Assembly: GCA_903877945.1 (NCBI GenBank)
Contig: CAIRFY010000075.1
Coordinates: 1-8,211 of the forward strand
Length of the DNA: 8,211 bases
Origin: an uncultured Oscillochloris sp.
GTDB taxonomy: Bacteria; Chloroflexota; Chloroflexia; Chloroflexales; Chloroflexaceae
Direction: 5' to 3'
Shown here: positions 6,411 to 8,211 of the stretch, piece by piece
How the letters are laid out: each line of letters begins with the position of its first letter
How positions within the stretch are numbered: the first letter of the stretch is position 1
Translations under genes and position numbers: made by a program
Notes under the pieces: generated by a model
Databases searched by the model: none
What the model saw: only the letters and a program-made list of their open reading frames with translations
Told to the model about the DNA's origin: nothing

Positions 6411-6491
6411 TGACACGGTAACACGGTGACACGATGGCACGGTGACAGTTGGGCTGCCAGCGTGCCACCATGTCACCGTGTCACCGTGTCA
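6411..6491 (-). repeat. Long intergenic hairpin of tandem octamers before the CNNM gene
   Basis: Five tandem octamers occupy 6409-6448 (GGTGACAC, GGTAACAC, GGTGACAC, GATGGCAC, GGTGACAG). Four inverted octamers occupy 6462-6493 (GTGCCACC, ATGTCACC, GTGTCACC, GTGTCATT). Bases 6411-6448 pair with 6454-6491 around a five-base loop. Of 38 positions 33 are Watson-Crick, four are A/C oppositions on the plus strand that become G-U pairs in the minus-strand RNA, and one is a true mismatch. It fills the gap between the tpiA stop and the CNNM start. No T-run follows, so it is not a standard intrinsic terminator. Confidence 0.9.
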
Positions 6492-6500
6492 TTAGCTTAG

Positions 6501-7253
6501 CTACTGGAAGTGAATAATCCGCAGGAAGCTATCGGCCTTTAGCGACGCGCCGCCGACCAGAGCGCCGTCGATATCGGGCTGGGACATCAGTTCATCGACG
6601 TTGTCGGGCTTGACGCTGCCGCCGTACTGAATGCGTACCGTCTGGGCGGACTCATCGCCATAAAGTTCAACCAGAGTAGCGCGGATCGCGGCGTGCATCG
6701 CCTGGGCGTCGGCGGCGGTAGCGGTATCGCCGGTGCCAATGGCCCAGATCGGCTCGTAGGCGATCACCACATTGAGCAGTTGCTCGGCCGAGACATTGAC
6801 CAGACCACCGCGCACCTGGGCAGTGACAATCGGCTCCGCCTGGCCCGAGTCGCGCTGGGGCTTGCTCTCGCCAACGCACATGATCGGGCGCAGGCCACTG
6901 GCGAGGGCGGCATGCAGTTTACGGTTCACCGTTGCATCGGTGTCGCCAAAAAACTGGCGGCGCTCGCTGTGGCCAACGATCACATACGTACAGCCGACAT
7001 CGCGCAGCATCTGCGGAGCGACGGCACCAGTGAAGGCTCCCTGGACTTCGTAGAAAACCTCTTGGGCACCGAGGGCAATCGGTGTACCGGCGAGCAACTC
7101 ACCAAGGGGAAAGAGGGCCGTGTAGGGCGGGCAGACCACCACCTCGCGGTCGGCAACGCTGCCCAGGCCCGCTAGTAGACCTTGTACCAACTCACGTCCC
7201 TCGGCCACAGTCTTGTACAGCTTCCAGTTCCCGGCAATGATGGGGGTACGCAT
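6501..7253 (-). CDS. tpiA: Triosephosphate isomerase
   Basis: TpiA interconverts dihydroxyacetone phosphate and glyceraldehyde 3-phosphate in glycolysis, gluconeogenesis and the Calvin cycle, as a cytosolic TIM-barrel dimer or higher oligomer. The 250-residue protein has the usual length and all catalytic features in place: GNWK at 8-11 (N9, K11), VGHSERR at 93-99 with H95, AYEPIWAIGTG at 165-175 with the base E167 and the flexible loop, and the phosphate-binding YGGSVKPDN at 210-218 and GALVGGASL at 230-238. The ATG at 7253 is chosen because GGAG lies eight bases upstream (7265-7262) and MRTPIIAGNWK is a standard N-terminus. It follows the M50 gene by 47 bases in the same direction. No other glycolytic gene is in the window. 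Confidence 0.98.
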   Translation of the reverse strand: MRTPIIAGNWKLYKTVAEGRELVQGLLAGLGSVADREVVVCPPYTALFPLGELLAGTPIALGAQEVFYEVQGAFTGAVAPQMLRDVGCTYVIVGHSERRQFFGDTDATVNRKLHAALASGLRPIMCVGESKPQRDSGQAEPIVTAQVRGGLVNVSAEQLLNVVIAYEPIWAIGTGDTATAADAQAMHAAIRATLVELYGDESAQTVRIQYGGSVKPDNVDELMSQPDIDGALVGGASLKADSFLRIIHFQ

Positions 7254-7276
7254 AAACCTATCTCCACAAAAACTAT

Positions 7277-7300
7277 CGGGTGGGCGCGCACGCACACCCG
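7277..7300 (-). terminator. Weak terminator or attenuator-like hairpin between the M50 gene and tpiA
   Basis: On the minus strand CGGGTG at 7300-7295 pairs with CACCCG at 7282-7277, with three more inner GC pairs after one mismatch. After four bases a run of five T follows (ATAGTTTTTG). It starts right after the M50 stop codon. The stem is short and the T-run short and displaced, so at best it would partly stop transcription before tpiA. Confidence 0.3.
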
Positions 7301-7978
7301 CTAAAGGACACCGCGAAGCGCCTTAAGGATACTGAACACGGCATTATCGCTGAGTACAAAGGCCAGACCGATACCGACAGCCACCGTGACCGCGAAGACC
7401 TGCCAATTCCAGGCAAGCACCTTGGCCCCATCAAAGGGCCCGGCGGGGATCATATTGAACAGGCCAAGCCAGGCGTTGAACTTGAACCCGATGAAGAGCG
7501 TGATTAGCAGCAAGGTAGGCAGCGGCATGCCAAAGAGCGTTGCGGCGCAGAGGGTACACAGGAAGACCAACGAGAGCGCCAAGTTCGTCACCGGGCCAGC
7601 CAGGGCGATCAGACCACCCTGCCGTAGCGACAGGACTCCCCGGTGCCAAACGGCGCCGGGGGCGGCGATGAACATACCAGCGAAGGCCAGGACAATCGAG
7701 ATCAGCAGCCACTGGTTATTGGCGATAAAGTGGGCCTCGGCACCATAACTGCGGGCCACCACCCGGTGGGCCAGCTCGTGGAGGACAAAGGCCAGCCCGC
7801 AGACAACCGCCGAGATGATCAGGTTTTGAATAAACGCCACGCTCAGCAGGCGATCCGAGCCGGTCTGCACAACCGCGAAGGCCAGAGTTGAACCGGCCCA
7901 CGCCTTGAGCAGTTCGATATTGTCGTTCGTGCCGCCCGCGAAGACATCCTCGCTGGGCGTCGAGAAAATATTGCGCAC
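7301..7978 (-). CDS. M50 family (site-2 protease-like) membrane zinc metalloprotease
   Basis: Site-2 proteases cut substrates within or next to the membrane, often to release regulators. This 225-residue protein is a small member with no PDZ or CBS domain. It shows HELAH at 67-71 (zinc ligands H67 and H71, catalytic E68) in a hydrophobic segment. The second conserved motif is NMIPAGPFDGAKVL at 175-188, where D183 is the expected third ligand. GPVTNLALS at 128-136 matches the family's conserved GP-x-N region. Further hydrophobic segments lie near 46-66, 91-108, 122-148, 153-176 and 192-210. The first about 45 residues are soluble and unassigned. The start is a GTG at 7978, supported by AAGGAG at 7991-7986, seven bases upstream. 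It is first in the co-directional series. Its substrate is unknown, and no anti-sigma factor or sigma gene lies beside it in the window. Confidence 0.9.
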   Translation of the reverse strand: MRNIFSTPSEDVFAGGTNDNIELLKAWAGSTLAFAVVQTGSDRLLSVAFIQNLIISAVVCGLAFVLHELAHRVVARSYGAEAHFIANNQWLLISIVLAFAGMFIAAPGAVWHRGVLSLRQGGLIALAGPVTNLALSLVFLCTLCAATLFGMPLPTLLLITLFIGFKFNAWLGLFNMIPAGPFDGAKVLAWNWQVFAVTVAVGIGLAFVLSDNAVFSILKALRGVL

Positions 7979-7985
7979 CCGAAGG

Positions 7986-7991
7986 CTCCTT
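7986..7991 (-). promoter_or_regulatory. Shine-Dalgarno sequence fixing a GTG start
   Basis: The minus strand reads AAGGAG seven bases before the GTG at 7978. No ATG lies at suitable spacing in this frame, so the ribosome binding site decides for a GTG start of the M50 gene. Confidence 0.75.
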
Positions 7992-8032
7992 ACTCAGCAT
8001 AGGCGGTGGAGGGCGAACCATCCTAATGCTGC

Positions 8033-8041
8033 ATTGTAGCA
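8033..8041 (-). promoter_or_regulatory. Candidate extended -10 promoter before the M50 gene
   Basis: The minus strand reads TGCTACAAT at 8041-8033, an extended -10. It shares the longer core TATGCTA with the candidate promoter of the VWA gene. No -35 match is seen. Transcription would begin about 50 bases before the GTG at 7978. The rest of 7979-8108 shows no gene and no other signal I can support. Confidence 0.42.
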
Positions 8042-8108
8042 TATTTGCTGATGAGCTTGGTGTTTCATGCATTCCGATGCAGGGCTGTTGCAAAGTCACC
8101 CTCCGACC

Positions 8109-8211
8109 CTCACCCCCTGCCCCTCTCCCTCACGGGGAGAGGGGAGATTCCGCAGCAGGACGCATCCGACTCCCCCTCTCCCGTTCAGGGAGAGGGGGCT
8201 AGGGGGGTGAG
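8109..8211. repeat. GC-rich double-hairpin inverted repeat element (REP/MITE-like), reaching the window edge
   Basis: The element begins CTCACCCCC at 8109-8117 and ends GGGGGTGAG at 8203-8211, a perfect 9-bp terminal inverted repeat. Inside are two separate hairpins: 8120-8129 with 8135-8144 (10 bp, CCCCTCTCCC) and 8172-8182 with 8188-8198 (11 bp, CCCCCTCTCCC, loop GTTCA). The linker 8145-8171 is unpaired. The near-identical arms can also pair with each other across the whole element. It encodes no protein. Such CCCTCTCCC palindromes are dispersed in several bacterial lineages, and I take this as a non-autonomous repeat. The right end may extend beyond the window. Confidence 0.75.

Noticed and set aside
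982..6491. The three hairpins as ordinary intrinsic terminators
   Set aside because: No run of T follows the stems on the coding strand at any of the three, and the next start codon lies only 10-17 bases away.

Overview
The window reads as ordinary chromosomal DNA of a GC-rich bacterium, most likely a member of the Chloroflexia (filamentous phototrophs and relatives). I infer this from the overall feel of the proteins (a fused gamma-alpha KorA with a small KorB, a short M50 protease, a cytosolic VWA protein) and the repeat-filled intergenic gaps; no marker gene proves it. All genes I can support lie on the minus strand, so transcription runs from right to left.

In order of transcription: a GC-rich inverted-repeat element at the right edge (about 8109-8211); an upstream region with a candidate extended -10 promoter; an M50 site-2-protease-like membrane protein (7301-7978); triosephosphate isomerase tpiA (6501-7253); a CNNM/CBS/CorC-HlyC membrane transporter-like protein (5096-6400); a von Willebrand factor A protein with its own candidate promoter (3740-5002); the nucleotidase surE (2878-3654); korA (1097-2833) and korB (119-964), the two subunits of 2-oxoglutarate:ferredoxin oxidoreductase; and the first codons of another gene running off the left edge (1-58). 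Gaps are short and everything is co-directional, but the functions are mixed: central carbon metabolism (tpiA, korAB), nucleotide housekeeping (surE) and membrane or regulatory proteins. Only korA-korB is a clear functional unit. surE and korA are close enough to be co-translated.

The coding content is conventional. The unusual part is between the genes. Three of the gaps (korA/korB, VWA/surE, tpiA/CNNM) are almost completely filled by a long imperfect hairpin whose arms are tandem 7- or 8-base units: the unit is ATGCACA in one, GGTGACAC in another, GCGATGAG in the third. The sequences are unrelated but the architecture is the same (33-44 bp stem, 3-5 base loop), and each one ends 10-17 bases before the next start codon. 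Two of the three genes behind such hairpins have no visible Shine-Dalgarno sequence, while genes without a hairpin have good ones. I consider this the best candidate here for an incompletely described system. I cannot search databases, so whether it is already catalogued is unknown.
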